Of a DNA stretch of 64,000 nt, positions 14,731 to 23,584 are shown piece after piece (position 1 is the stretch's first letter; every line of letters starts with the position of its first letter). A model generated the notes under the pieces. The model did not search any database, had not been told where the DNA came from, and saw only the letters and a list, made by a program, of their open reading frames with translations. Where the stretch lies: the NCBI RefSeq assembly GCF_027257975.1, contig NZ_JANZKX010000001.1, positions 620,001 through 684,000 of the forward strand, given 5' to 3'. Source of the stretch: Pelomonas sp. BJYL3. GTDB taxonomy: Bacteria > Pseudomonadota > Gammaproteobacteria > Burkholderiales > Burkholderiaceae_C. The position numbers were made by a program, and so were the translations under genes.

Positions 14731-16104
14731 ATGTCTGCCGCCCCGCCCTCCCTCGCCCGCGCTGCCCTGCTGGACCATCCGCTGCTGCGGGACGGGCGGC
14801 TGTGGCAGGCGGGCAGCCTGGGGCGCTGCCAGAGCCGCACCTTCAGCAGCGGTTTTGCAGCCCTGGATGCCGAGTTGCCTGGCGGTGGCTGGCCCAGCCA
14901 GTCCCTGTGCGAAGTCCTGCAGCCGGCCGGCCAGCATGCCGAATGGCGCCTGCTGGCCCCGGCACTGCGCAGGCTTTTTGCGGCCGCCTCCGGCGAAGAA
15001 TCCCTGGGCTGCCGCTCGACAGGCCACAGCGCCACGCTCGGCAGCTCAAGGGGCAGCCCGGCCACCGGCGGCAGCTCTCCGGCGATGCCCCCCATCCTGC
15101 TGATCGCACCGCCCTTCGTGCCCCATGGCCCGGGTCTGCTGGACCTGGGCCTGGAAGCGGCGCAATGGGTGTGGATCAAAGCCACCCCCGAGCCGGAGGA
15201 CATGGGCACGCAGGGGTGGCCGGAGAAGCGATGGGAGCAGCGGGGGGAGAGGCGGGAGGACCCGCTGGGGAGGTATCCGGGGGCCGATCAAGGAGCGCAT
15301 CAAGAAGGCCATCGAGGACTGCCTCGGGGCGTGCATCAGGGCACATGGCAAGGGGGACATCAGCCAGAAGCTCAGGCAGCACATCAGCCAGCACATCAGC
15401 CGGCACGTCAGGCGCCCCATCTCGCGTCCTATGAGCGCTGGAATGAGGCACTGCATGGGGGACTGCATGCGGAGGTGCATGAGGCGCTGCGTCAGCGGCC
15501 TCCCCTGGGGGCACCGCTGGCGGCATTGCAGAGATCCCAGCAAGTACCTCAGCAAATGCCGAAGCAGGGATCGCGGCAGCGCTCTCTGCAGGGGGCGTAT
15601 CGCGGGTCGCCTGCGGTCAGACATTCGAGGGCTCAGCAGACGCTGCATGAGGCCTTGTGGGTAGCCGAGCAGGCCATCAAGTCCCAGGCGGCCGGTGCGG
15701 TGCTGGCCTGGTTGGACGGCGCCCAGCCTGAGCAGATCCGGCGCCTGCAGGCCGCGGCCCTGAACTCGCCCGTGCCCATTTTCCTGATGCGGCCGGACAG
15801 CGCCGCGACCCAGTCTTCCGCGGCCCCCCTGCGCCTGCGCCTGAGCCAGCCCGCCGCCTCGCGAGGGCTGGCCCCGGGTCTGCTGGAGGTCCTGCTGATC
15901 AAGCGCCGCGGACCGGCCATGATCCAGCCCCTGCAACTGCACAGCCTGCCTCCACGCCTGCAGCAGAGCCTGCCAGCCCGCTTGCGCCAGGGCGTGGCAC
16001 CGCCGCAGCCGCCCGCCCAGGCCGGCGAGCCGACCCGGACGCAGCAGGCACCAGGCCGCCTCTCACCACTGGCCCGGTCTTCGACGCCAGAGGTGGAAGC
16101 ATGA
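14731..16104 (+). CDS. imuA: ImuA, translesion-synthesis accessory protein
   Basis: A RecA/SulA-like mutasome partner, 457 residues against about 220-270 usual. Conserved parts: SSGFAALDAELPGGGWPSQSLCEVL (39-63), HAEWRLLAPALRRL, PILLIAPPFVPHGPGLLDLG and WVWIKA before, and LWVAEQAIKSQAAGAVLAWL after. Between WIKA and LWVAEQ, roughly residues 152-297 (15187-15620) form a Gln/His/Arg-rich low-complexity insertion made of decayed short repeats (AHQPAHQPARQAP). The start MSAAPPSLAR lies just after the LexA box; more upstream in-frame codons would cross the box. The stop overlaps imuB by ATGA. Function would require the insert to loop out. Confidence 0.85.
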   Translation: MSAAPPSLARAALLDHPLLRDGRLWQAGSLGRCQSRTFSSGFAALDAELPGGGWPSQSLCEVLQPAGQHAEWRLLAPALRRLFAAASGEESLGCRSTGHSATLGSSRGSPATGGSSPAMPPILLIAPPFVPHGPGLLDLGLEAAQWVWIKATPEPEDMGTQGWPEKRWEQRGERREDPLGRYPGADQGAHQEGHRGLPRGVHQGTWQGGHQPEAQAAHQPAHQPARQAPHLASYERWNEALHGGLHAEVHEALRQRPPLGAPLAALQRSQQVPQQMPKQGSRQRSLQGAYRGSPAVRHSRAQQTLHEALWVAEQAIKSQAAGAVLAWLDGAQPEQIRRLQAAALNSPVPIFLMRPDSAATQSSAAPLRLRLSQPAASRGLAPGLLEVLLIKRRGPAMIQPLQLHSLPPRLQQSLPARLRQGVAPPQPPAQAGEPTRTQQAPGRLSPLARSSTPEVEA

Positions 16105-18485
16105 GCCCGCCAAGCCACCTCCGGGGGCTCGTGCTTGATACGCCTGCGGCAGAGCGCGTGCCTACCCCTTCCCCGAACAAACGCCAGGGGGACAGGCCTG
16201 ATGCACGAGGCAGAGGTTTGGCAGCCCATGGGCAGGCTCACGCGCCGGGTGGCTGCCGCGGGCCCCTGCCCGAGGCACAAAGTGCAGAGGGCACGCCTGC
16301 CCATGCGCCGCATGCGTGTCAGGAGGTCAGGTCTGAGGCGCCAAGCAATGGCTTGGCAGCCCATGGGCAGGCTCACGCGCCGGGTGGCTGCCGCGGGCCC
16401 CTGCCCGAGGCACAAGGTGCAGAGGGCACGCCTGCCCATGCGCCGCATGCGTGTCAGGAGGTCAGGGCTGAGGCACCAAGCAATGGCTTGGCAGCCCATG
16501 GGCAGGCTCACGCGCCGGGTGGCTGCCGCGGGCCCCTGCCCGAGGCACAAGGTGCAGAGAGCGCGCCTGCCCATGCGCCGCATGCGTGTCAGGAGGTCAG
16601 GGCTGAGGCACCAAGCAATGGCTTGGCAGCCCATGGGCAGGCTCACGCGCAGGTCGACTCGCAGATCCATCTGCAGGTCCATCTGCAGGCCCGCTCGCAG
16701 ATTCACTTGCAGGGTCACCTGCCGGGCTGCTCCCCGGAGCTTGCACTTGTGTCGCCTGGTGTACAGAGCGAGAAAGACGCCCAGGAATGCCCGCGAGTCA
16801 GTCCCGGTGTGATCAGTCCCGGTGTGATCAGCCCCGGGTTGATGCCCCGCCCTCATGCGGCGCCGGCCTCGAGCGCCCCGCATTGGCTGGCCCTGCGCCC
16901 CCGGACCGATTCCACGCAGACGGACGCCCCGGGGGCCGGCTCTCCACGGGCTGATGGCGCGCAGGTCGGATCGGGCCAGCCCAGCCCTCAGCAGCAGCTG
17001 GCCTGGTGGGCGCTGCAGTTCACCCCCCGGGTCTGCCTGCTGGAGGAGGCAGTGCTGCTGGAGGTGTCCAGCTGCTTGCGCCTGTTCGGCGGCTTGCGAA
17101 ACCTGCATGAGCGCATCCAGCGCGAGGGTCGAGCCCTGGGTTTGCTGCCTGCCGCTCCACCTCCGACTTCCACCCCTTCCGGCGCTTCCGCCCTTGCTGC
17201 CTTGCCCCCCGAGCTCCCAGCCATGGCCTGGGCGCCCAACGCCCTCGCGGCCCTGGCCTTGCTGCGCGGCGGACGGCGCAATGGCCTGACACGCCCGCTG
17301 CATCCCTTGCTGGATGCCCTGCCCCTGTCCTGCCTCAGCGCCGTGCAGGTGCAGTCGCCCATGCTGGCGCGGCTGGGATGCCGACGCCTGGGGGATGTCC
17401 GGCGCCTGCCACGGGCCGGCCTGGCGCGGCGCTTCGGGGCCGAGCTGCTGCTGGCCCTGGACCGGGCCTATGGCGATCTGCAGCAGGCCCATGACTGGGT
17501 CCGGCTGCCCGAACGTTTCGAGGCCCGGCTGGAGCTGCCCTGGCGCCTGGACGACGCCCCCGCCCTGATGCCGCATGCCGAGAGCCTGCTGCGCAGCTGC
17601 TGCGCCTGGCTCAGCGGCCATCATGCCGGCCTGAGCAGCCTGCGACTGGGCTGGCAGCATGACGCCATGCGGGCCCGCGACTGCCCACCCGGTGGCGAGC
17701 TGCTCCTGCGCAGCGCCGAGCTCACCCGCAGCTTCGAGCACCTGCAAGGCCTTCTGCGCGAGCATCTGGCCCGGCTGACCCTGCCTGCCCCTGTGGCTGA
17801 ATTGCGGCTCTGGGTGGAGCACATCGAGCCCTTGCGGCCGCCCAATGCCGCCCTGCGCCTGGATGAGCACGCCCGCGCTCCTGCCCGCGAGCCCCTGAGC
17901 CTGCTGCTTCAGCGCTGCGCCGTGCGATTGGGACCCAGCCAGGTCTGCCAGAGCCGGCTGCAGGCCGATGCCCGCCCCGAAGCCATGCAGGCCTGGGCTC
18001 CCTGGGGCGAAGACCCCACTGCCCCGGCCGCCCCGACGGCCCCGACAGCCCCGAACAAGGCGTCCAGGACAGGCCGGACGCCCTTGCCCGGCAGGAGCGT
18101 TGCCGCTGGCAGCGCGGGCATGCTGGGCAGCCCGGCGTCCGCCTGGCCGGGCCCCCAGCCCAGCTGGCTGCTGGATCCTCCCTTGCGCCTCTCGAGCTCG
18201 CAGGAGCGCCCCTTCTACCAGGGGGAACTGCAGCTGCTGCTGGGCCCGCAGCGGGTGGAAAGTGGCTGGTGGGGCTGGCCGGGCCAGGCCCTGCTCCCTG
18301 AGCGCGGCAGCTCTGCCCCTCAGGTCCAGCGGGACTACTACCTGGCCCGCAATCCCCAGGGGCAGCTGCTGTGGATCTTTCGTACGCGGGAAGGCCTGGC
18401 CTCGCGGTCGGCCGGCGCCGGCAAGCCCGCCCAGGAGGATCCGGACGCCACGATGCACTGGTATCTGCAAGGCCTCTTTGCCTGA
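16101..18485 (+). CDS. imuB: ImuB, inactive Y-family polymerase of the SOS mutasome
   Basis: A 794-residue ImuB (about 450-550 usual), the non-catalytic Y-family hub linking ImuA, DnaE2 and the beta clamp. The recognisable protein begins near HWLALRPR (about residue 258) and continues with LAWWALQFTPRVCLLEEAVLLEVS, LRLFGG, the HhH region LARLGCRRLGDVRRLPRAGL and a C-terminal MHWYLQGLFA. Ahead lies an extra 250 residues with a 45-residue tandem repeat (16216-16650). The ATG overlaps the imuA stop (ATGA). If the extension is untranslated, an ATG at 16842 would give a normal-sized protein, but it lacks a ribosome site. A Pro/Ala/Thr-rich stretch at 18018-18060 is a second insertion. Confidence 0.85.
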   Translation: MSPPSHLRGLVLDTPAAERVPTPSPNKRQGDRPDARGRGLAAHGQAHAPGGCRGPLPEAQSAEGTPAHAPHACQEVRSEAPSNGLAAHGQAHAPGGCRGPLPEAQGAEGTPAHAPHACQEVRAEAPSNGLAAHGQAHAPGGCRGPLPEAQGAESAPAHAPHACQEVRAEAPSNGLAAHGQAHAQVDSQIHLQVHLQARSQIHLQGHLPGCSPELALVSPGVQSEKDAQECPRVSPGVISPGVISPGLMPRPHAAPASSAPHWLALRPRTDSTQTDAPGAGSPRADGAQVGSGQPSPQQQLAWWALQFTPRVCLLEEAVLLEVSSCLRLFGGLRNLHERIQREGRALGLLPAAPPPTSTPSGASALAALPPELPAMAWAPNALAALALLRGGRRNGLTRPLHPLLDALPLSCLSAVQVQSPMLARLGCRRLGDVRRLPRAGLARRFGAELLLALDRAYGDLQQAHDWVRLPERFEARLELPWRLDDAPALMPHAESLLRSCCAWLSGHHAGLSSLRLGWQHDAMRARDCPPGGELLLRSAELTRSFEHLQGLLREHLARLTLPAPVAELRLWVEHIEPLRPPNAALRLDEHARAPAREPLSLLLQRCAVRLGPSQVCQSRLQADARPEAMQAWAPWGEDPTAPAAPTAPTAPNKASRTGRTPLPGRSVAAGSAGMLGSPASAWPGPQPSWLLDPPLRLSSSQERPFYQGELQLLLGPQRVESGWWGWPGQALLPERGSSAPQVQRDYYLARNPQGQLLWIFRTREGLASRSAGAGKPAQEDPDATMHWYLQGLFA
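16216..16650 (+). repeat. 135-bp tandem repeat, about 3.2 copies, inside imuB
   Basis: The landmark GCAGCCCATGGGCAGGCTCA occurs at 16221, 16356, 16491 and 16626, an exact 135-bp period (45 codons). The copies are nearly identical, so the expansion is recent or is kept homogeneous. The period is a multiple of three, so the imuB frame stays open, and two other frames are also free of stops. The array is followed by shorter decayed repeats based on CGCAGATCCATCTGCAGGTC and two GTCCCGGTGTGATCA units (16801-16830). Confidence 0.95.
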
Positions 18486-18497
18486 GGTGCACCTGCC

Positions 18498-21400
18498 ATG
18501 CCCTCCATCCCTCATGCGCACGAAGAGGACGGTGCCCACCCTCCGGGCAGCCACAAGTCCCAGCGCCCTCTGCCGCCGGCCCTGCAGCGCATGCTGCAGG
18601 GCGCCAACACGCCGGGCACCGCGGGGCGCTCGGGCGAGGCTCGGCCCGGGGCACGCGTGCTGCCAGGCTATGCCGAGCTGCAATGCCTGAGCAACTTCAG
18701 CTTTCTGCGCGGCGCCTCGGACCCCGAGGAGCTGGTGCTGCGCGCCCAGCAGCTGGGCTATCGCGCCCTGGCGCTGGCGGACGAATGCTCGCTGGCCGGC
18801 GTGGTGAGGGCCCATGTGGCCCTGAAGAAGCTCGTCGGCCAGCTTCGCGAGGAGGCGCCGGAGCTGGACCCCGAGCTGGAGGTGGTGCAGCTGATCATCG
18901 GCAGCCAGTTTCGGGTGAGATGGCCGGGGACTGCGCAGGACCCTGCGCAGCAGAGTGGGCAGGCGCGCCCCCAGAGCAGTGCACAGAGCAGCGCACAGAC
19001 CGATGAACAGCCCGATGAACAGCCGGGCGCGAAGGCAGAGCAGGCGGAGCAGGACGAAGACGCCCGGCCGTCCGCCTCTGCGATCGGAGGACGCTCCCCT
19101 GCACCGGGAGAAGACCCGGAACCCGGCTTCCAGCTGGTGCTGCTGGCCCGCCACCGTGAAGGTTATGGGCAGCTCAGCGAGTTCATCACCCGGCTGCGCC
19201 GGGCCTCTCCTGTCAAGGGCCGCTACCGCCTGGACTGGCCGCTGCTGCGGGAGACCCTGGCAAGCGGACAGCTTGGCGGCTGTCTGGCCCTGCTGCTGCC
19301 GGACCGCCGGCTGGAGGCGCCCGACGAACTGATCGAGCAGGCCCGAGCCCTGCAGGCTGCCTGCGCGCCGGGCCAGCTGTGGCTGGGCCTGTGCCTGCTG
19401 CGCGAGCTGTCCGACGAGGCCTGGCTGCAGCTGCTGCGCGAGATGAGCGCGCACCTGGCCCTGCCCCTGGCGGCCTGCGGCGACGTGCATTTCCATGTGC
19501 GCTCCCGCAAGCCCCTGCAGGACGTGATGACGGCCACCCGGCTCAACCGCCCACTGCATGCCTGCGGAGGAGCCCTCCATCCGCAGGCGGAACGCCATCT
19601 GCGCAGCCGCCTGCGCCTGGGCCAGATCTACCCGGCCGACACCCTGGCGGAGACCCTGCAGATCGCCTCCCTGTGTCATTTTTCGCTGGACGAGCTGCGT
19701 TACCAGTACCCCGAAGAAGTGGTGCCGGCCGGCTATACGGCCCAGAGCTGGCTGCGCAAGATGACCTACGACGGCATGCACAGACGCTGGCCCCAGGGCG
19801 TGCCGCCCGAGCACCGCCAGACCATCGAGGACGAGCTGACTCTCATCTGCGAGCTGGGCTATGAGCACTACTTCCTCACCGTGGCGGACATCGTCCGCTT
19901 TGCCCGCTCCCGCAAGATCCTCTGCCAGGGCCGGGGCTCGGCAGCCAACAGCCTGGTCTGCTACAGCCTGTACATCACCAGCATCGGCCCCGAGCGCGGC
20001 AAGCTCCTCTTCGGCCGCTTCATCAGCCGTGAGCGCAACGAGCCGCCGGACATCGACGTCGACTTCGAGCACGAACGCCGCGAGGAAGTCATCCAGTACC
20101 TCTATGAGCGCTACGGCCGGGACCGCGCCGCGCTGACCGCTGTGGTGATCCGCTACCGCGCCCGCAGCGCCCTGCGCGATGTGGGCCGTGCCCTGGGCGT
20201 TGAGGAGGCCCTGGTCGAGCGCCTGGCCAAGGACCACTCCGGCTGGGCCCAGGAGATCCTGCCCGAAGACAGGCTGCAGGCCCTGCAGCAGGAGATCCTG
20301 GAGCGCCAGGGCCGGGACCTCGTGCAGGAGCTGCCCCTTCGTCAGCTGATCGTGCTGGCCCGGCAGCTGATGGGCATGCCCCGCCACCTGAGCCAGCACG
20401 TGGGCGGCTTCGTGCTGACGCAGGGCCGGCTCTCGCGTCTGGTGCCCATCGAGAACGCCACCATGCCCGGTCGCAGCGTCATCGAGTGGGACAAGGACGA
20501 CCTCGATGCCCTCAACCTGCTCAAGGTGGATGTGCTGGCCCTGGGCATGCTCTCGGCCCTGCGCCGCTGTTTCGCGCTGGTCAATGGCCTGCGCGAGGAG
20601 TACCGCGACCACCCGCTGGAGCTGGCCCGCATCCCCGAGGGTGACGAGGCCACCTACGACATGATCTGCAGGGCTGACACCGTCGGCACTTTCCAGATCG
20701 AGAGCCGGGCCCAGATGTCCATGCTTCCGCGCCTGAGGCCACGCTGCTTCTACGACCTGGTGGTGGAGGTGGCCATCGTGCGACCCGGGCCCATCGAGGG
20801 CGGCATGGTCCACCCTTATCTTGAGAACCGTCGCAAGGGCAAGGATGGCATCCGCTATCCGAAGGAGGCCTTGAAGGAAGCCCTGGAGCGCACCTATGGA
20901 ATCCCCATCTTCCAGGAGCAGGTGATGCAGGTGGCCATGATCGCCGCGGGGTTCACGCCAGGCGAGGCGGATCAGCTGCGGCGCGCCATGGCAGCCTGGA
21001 AGCGCCCCGGCGACCTGGCCCAGTTCCATGCGCGCATCCTGAGCGGCATGCGGGCGCGGGGCTATGAGGACGAGTTCGCCGAGGCCATCTTCCGTCAGAT
21101 CCAGGGGTTTGCGTCCTACGGCTTTCCGGAGTCGCATGCGGCGAGCTTCGCCCTGCTGACCTATGCCAGCTGCTGGTTCAAGAGGCATGAGCCCGCGGTC
21201 TTTCTGTGTGCCCTGCTCAACTCGCAGCCTCTGGGTTTCTACACGCCGGCGCAGCTGGTGCAGGATGCGCGGCGCCATGGCATCGAGGTGCGGGCGGCAG
21301 ATGTGAACCTGAGTGACTGGGACTGCAGCCTGGAAACCACCCCCCGTGCCGGTGAGCGCGAGCGCAGCTGGATGCAGGGCGAGGCGCCCCCGCTCGCGCC

Positions 21401-22271
21401 GGACCACGCCCGCCCCTTCGAACACACCCGCCCCCAGCCCGCCGTGCGCCTGGGCCTGCGCCTGGTGTACGGGCTCAGTGAGGAGACGGGACGGCGCATC
21501 GTGGCCTGCCGGGAAGGGTGGGCGGTGCCGGCGGCCGCCCCTGCCTGGCATGCCCGCAGCCAGGGAGTGGCCGCCCCGGGACCGGGGGCACTCCCTTCGC
21601 CGCCAGTGCCGCCAGTGCCGCCAATACCTCAAGCACCCGCACCTTATCGAGATGCGCAAGACCTGGCCCTGCGGGCGCGCCTGGATGCGCGCGAGATGCA
21701 GCTGCTGGCCGCGGCCGACGCCCTGCACAGCCTGGCCGGCCACCGCCGTCAGCAGATCTGGGAAGCGAGCGCACAGGGGCGCACACCGGCCCTGCTGCAG
21801 GACGCCCCCATCCATGAGCCGCCCCTGCAGCTGAGCCTGGCCCCCGAGGGTGAGGAGCTGCTGTGGGATTACCGCTCCCTGGGCCTCAGCCTGCGCCGCC
21901 ATCCGCTGGCCCTGCTGCGCGGGCGCCTGCAGGCGCATGGCCTGCGCAGTTCGGCCCAGCTGGCCCAGGTGCCCCATGGCCGGCGGGTCCGTACCGGCGG
22001 CCTGGTGACGGTGCGCCAGAAGCCCCAGACCGCAAAGGGCACGCTCTTCGTCAGCCTGGAAGACGAGCACGGCAGCATTCAGGTCATCGTCTGGGCAGAT
22101 GTCTATGCCCGGCATCGCAGCACCATCCTGGCCGCCCGGCTGCTGGCAGTGCACGGCCGATGGCAGCGCAGCCGCGAAGGCATCTGCAACCTGCTGGCCG
22201 AGAGCTTCGAGGACCTCAGCCCCTGGCTGGGGCGCATGGCAGACGAAGCGGGGAGCCGGGATTTCCGATAG
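18498..22271 (+). CDS. dnaE2: DnaE2 (ImuC), error-prone DNA polymerase III alpha
   Basis: A 1,257-residue C-family polymerase (about 1,030-1,090 usual), the catalytic subunit for SOS lesion bypass. It has a PHP domain (PGYAELQCLSNFSFLRGAS from about residue 56), palm with PPDIDVDFEHERREEVIQYL and RPGPIEGGMVHPYL, GFASYGFPESHAASFALL, and a C-terminal OB fold (RTGGLVTVRQKPQTAKGTLF). Two low-complexity insertions explain the excess: a Gln/Glu/Ala-rich block around 18930-19130 (QSSAQSSAQTDEQPDEQPGA) in the PHP region and a Pro-rich block around 21545-21640 (PPVPPVPPIPQAPAP) from a 9-bp repeat. Catalytic acidic residues are intact. It follows imuB by 12 bases. Confidence 0.93.
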   Translation: MPSIPHAHEEDGAHPPGSHKSQRPLPPALQRMLQGANTPGTAGRSGEARPGARVLPGYAELQCLSNFSFLRGASDPEELVLRAQQLGYRALALADECSLAGVVRAHVALKKLVGQLREEAPELDPELEVVQLIIGSQFRVRWPGTAQDPAQQSGQARPQSSAQSSAQTDEQPDEQPGAKAEQAEQDEDARPSASAIGGRSPAPGEDPEPGFQLVLLARHREGYGQLSEFITRLRRASPVKGRYRLDWPLLRETLASGQLGGCLALLLPDRRLEAPDELIEQARALQAACAPGQLWLGLCLLRELSDEAWLQLLREMSAHLALPLAACGDVHFHVRSRKPLQDVMTATRLNRPLHACGGALHPQAERHLRSRLRLGQIYPADTLAETLQIASLCHFSLDELRYQYPEEVVPAGYTAQSWLRKMTYDGMHRRWPQGVPPEHRQTIEDELTLICELGYEHYFLTVADIVRFARSRKILCQGRGSAANSLVCYSLYITSIGPERGKLLFGRFISRERNEPPDIDVDFEHERREEVIQYLYERYGRDRAALTAVVIRYRARSALRDVGRALGVEEALVERLAKDHSGWAQEILPEDRLQALQQEILERQGRDLVQELPLRQLIVLARQLMGMPRHLSQHVGGFVLTQGRLSRLVPIENATMPGRSVIEWDKDDLDALNLLKVDVLALGMLSALRRCFALVNGLREEYRDHPLELARIPEGDEATYDMICRADTVGTFQIESRAQMSMLPRLRPRCFYDLVVEVAIVRPGPIEGGMVHPYLENRRKGKDGIRYPKEALKEALERTYGIPIFQEQVMQVAMIAAGFTPGEADQLRRAMAAWKRPGDLAQFHARILSGMRARGYEDEFAEAIFRQIQGFASYGFPESHAASFALLTYASCWFKRHEPAVFLCALLNSQPLGFYTPAQLVQDARRHGIEVRAADVNLSDWDCSLETTPRAGERERSWMQGEAPPLAPDHARPFEHTRPQPAVRLGLRLVYGLSEETGRRIVACREGWAVPAAAPAWHARSQGVAAPGPGALPSPPVPPVPPIPQAPAPYRDAQDLALRARLDAREMQLLAAADALHSLAGHRRQQIWEASAQGRTPALLQDAPIHEPPLQLSLAPEGEELLWDYRSLGLSLRRHPLALLRGRLQAHGLRSSAQLAQVPHGRRVRTGGLVTVRQKPQTAKGTLFVSLEDEHGSIQVIVWADVYARHRSTILAARLLAVHGRWQRSREGICNLLAESFEDLSPWLGRMADEAGSRDFR

Positions 22272-22365
22272 CGCCCTGCCCGGTCGGGGCCGACCCGGGG
22301 AAGCTGGGGCAGGCCCGGCATCCCCGACGCGCGGGTGAGCGCTGCCGGTGGCAACGACATCAGGG

Positions 22366-22395
22366 CCTGCACCTGCACCTGCACCTGCACCTGCA
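22366..22395. repeat. 6-bp microsatellite (CCTGCA)x5
   Basis: Five perfect CCTGCA copies in the 233-base gap between the convergent dnaE2 and integrase genes. Confidence 0.9.
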
Positions 22396-22411
22396 GCGGC
22401 AGAGGCAGCCT

Positions 22412-22459
22412 CATCGACATCGACATCGACATCGACACCGACACCGACGTCAACGTCAA
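22412..22459. repeat. 6-bp microsatellite (CATCGA-type)x8
   Basis: Four CATCGA, two CACCGA and two CGTCAA units in a row: a decayed hexamer array 17 bases from the CCTGCA array. No gene is supported in 22272-22504. Confidence 0.85.
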
Positions 22460-22504
22460 AAAAGGTCATGGCACCAGCAGGCGGGGAGGTGATCGCCGAG
22501 GGCA

Positions 22505-23584
22505 TCATGGCGATGCCTTGGAATCACCGGCCTCCTGCCCTGTCGTGGCCAGTACATGGGTGTAGACCAGGGTGGTCCGGACATCTCGATGGCCCAGGAG
22601 CGCCTGGAGGCTGCGGACATCATGACCGGCCTGCAGCCGGTGCAGGGCGAAGGCATGGCGCAGCGCCTGTGAAGAGCAGGGCGTGGGGATGCCGGCCCGC
22701 CGGGCCGCATGGGCGATGGCACGCTGCACAGCGCCTTCCAGCACCGGATGGCGGCGCACCTCGCCACTGCGGGACTCAACCAGCAGCCGGCTGCCGGGGA
22801 ACACCCACTGCCACCCCAGAGAGCGAGAGGCCGTGGGGTGACTGGCGGCCAGCGCCTGGGGCAGGGGCACCTGGCCATAGCCGGCGGCCAGGTCCTGCTC
22901 ATGCAGGGCCTGCACCTGGTTGAGCTGGGCCTGCAGGGCCGGCACCAGCGCCTCCGGCATGACCGTGAGGCGGTCCCTGCCTGCCGGGTCCTCGCGCACG
23001 AGCAGCTCGCAGCGGCTGAAATCCAGGTCCTGTACGCGCAGCCTGAGGGCCTCCCGCAGACGCAGCCCACTGCCGTACAGCAGGGCAGCAATGAGCCAGA
23101 GCTGGCCATGCAGCTCGCCCAGCAGGGCTTGCACCTCGGAGATCGACAGGGCCATGGGCAGGCGCTGCCGGGCCTGATCCCGCACCAGCTCACTGAGCCA
23201 GGGGGCCTCAAGCCTGAGCACCTGCCCGTACAGGAAGATCAGCGCCGCCCGGGCCTGGTATTGCGTGGACGGGGCGGCCTTGCGCTCCAAGGCCAGATGC
23301 GTCAGGAAGGCCGCCACCGCCCTGGCATCCAGCTCGGCGGGATGGCGCTGGCCATGGAAGAGGATGAAGCGGCGGGCCCAGTCCACATAGGCCCGCTCGG
23401 TGCGAAAGGCGTAGTGGCGCAGACGCAGCGTCTCGCGCATCTGGTCCAGCGCCTGCATGGCAGGGCTGGCCTGCTGCCGGGCCAGGTGCAGGGGAAAGCC
23501 GCGAGCCCGGGCCGAGGCCTCACGGGGGGACAGACCCTCGACGCACTGGGACTCGGCGGCGACCTTGCAATGGTTAGATTCCAT
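22505..23584 (-). CDS. intI: integron-type tyrosine recombinase with altered catalytic residues
   Basis: A protein of about 359 residues, closest to chromosomal integron integrases: MRETLRLRHYAFRTERAYVD, HPAELDARAVAAFLTHLALE, LLYGSGLRLREALRLRVQD, the integron-specific extra helix region EQDLAAGYGQVPLPQAL, then ALRHAFALHRLQAGHDV and LLGHRDVRTTLVYTHVL. Box I Arg, the second Arg, the LLGH His and the Tyr are kept. The HxxR histidine is Gln (SSQALRH where the family has CHTLRH) and the beta-hairpin Lys motif GKGGKDR reads DPAGRDR. The start is placed at MESNHCKV; the conserved domain starts about 40 residues later, so the true start is uncertain. No attC-like sites were found nearby. It is convergent with dnaE2. 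Confidence 0.85.
   Translation of the reverse strand: MESNHCKVAAESQCVEGLSPREASARARGFPLHLARQQASPAMQALDQMRETLRLRHYAFRTERAYVDWARRFILFHGQRHPAELDARAVAAFLTHLALERKAAPSTQYQARAALIFLYGQVLRLEAPWLSELVRDQARQRLPMALSISEVQALLGELHGQLWLIAALLYGSGLRLREALRLRVQDLDFSRCELLVREDPAGRDRLTVMPEALVPALQAQLNQVQALHEQDLAAGYGQVPLPQALAASHPTASRSLGWQWVFPGSRLLVESRSGEVRRHPVLEGAVQRAIAHAARRAGIPTPCSSQALRHAFALHRLQAGHDVRSLQALLGHRDVRTTLVYTHVLATTGQEAGDSKASP

Noticed and set aside
15633-22508. A 2,291-codon open frame on the minus strand opposite imuA-imuB-dnaE2
   Set aside because: It is antisense to well-supported genes, made of low-complexity His/Gln/Ala/Arg residues, and reflects GC-rich third positions and repeats that leave all frames open.
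22335-22565. Small ORF with Thr-Cys and Ile-Asp repeats
   Set aside because: It is simply the translation of two hexamer microsatellites and overlaps the integrase gene end.
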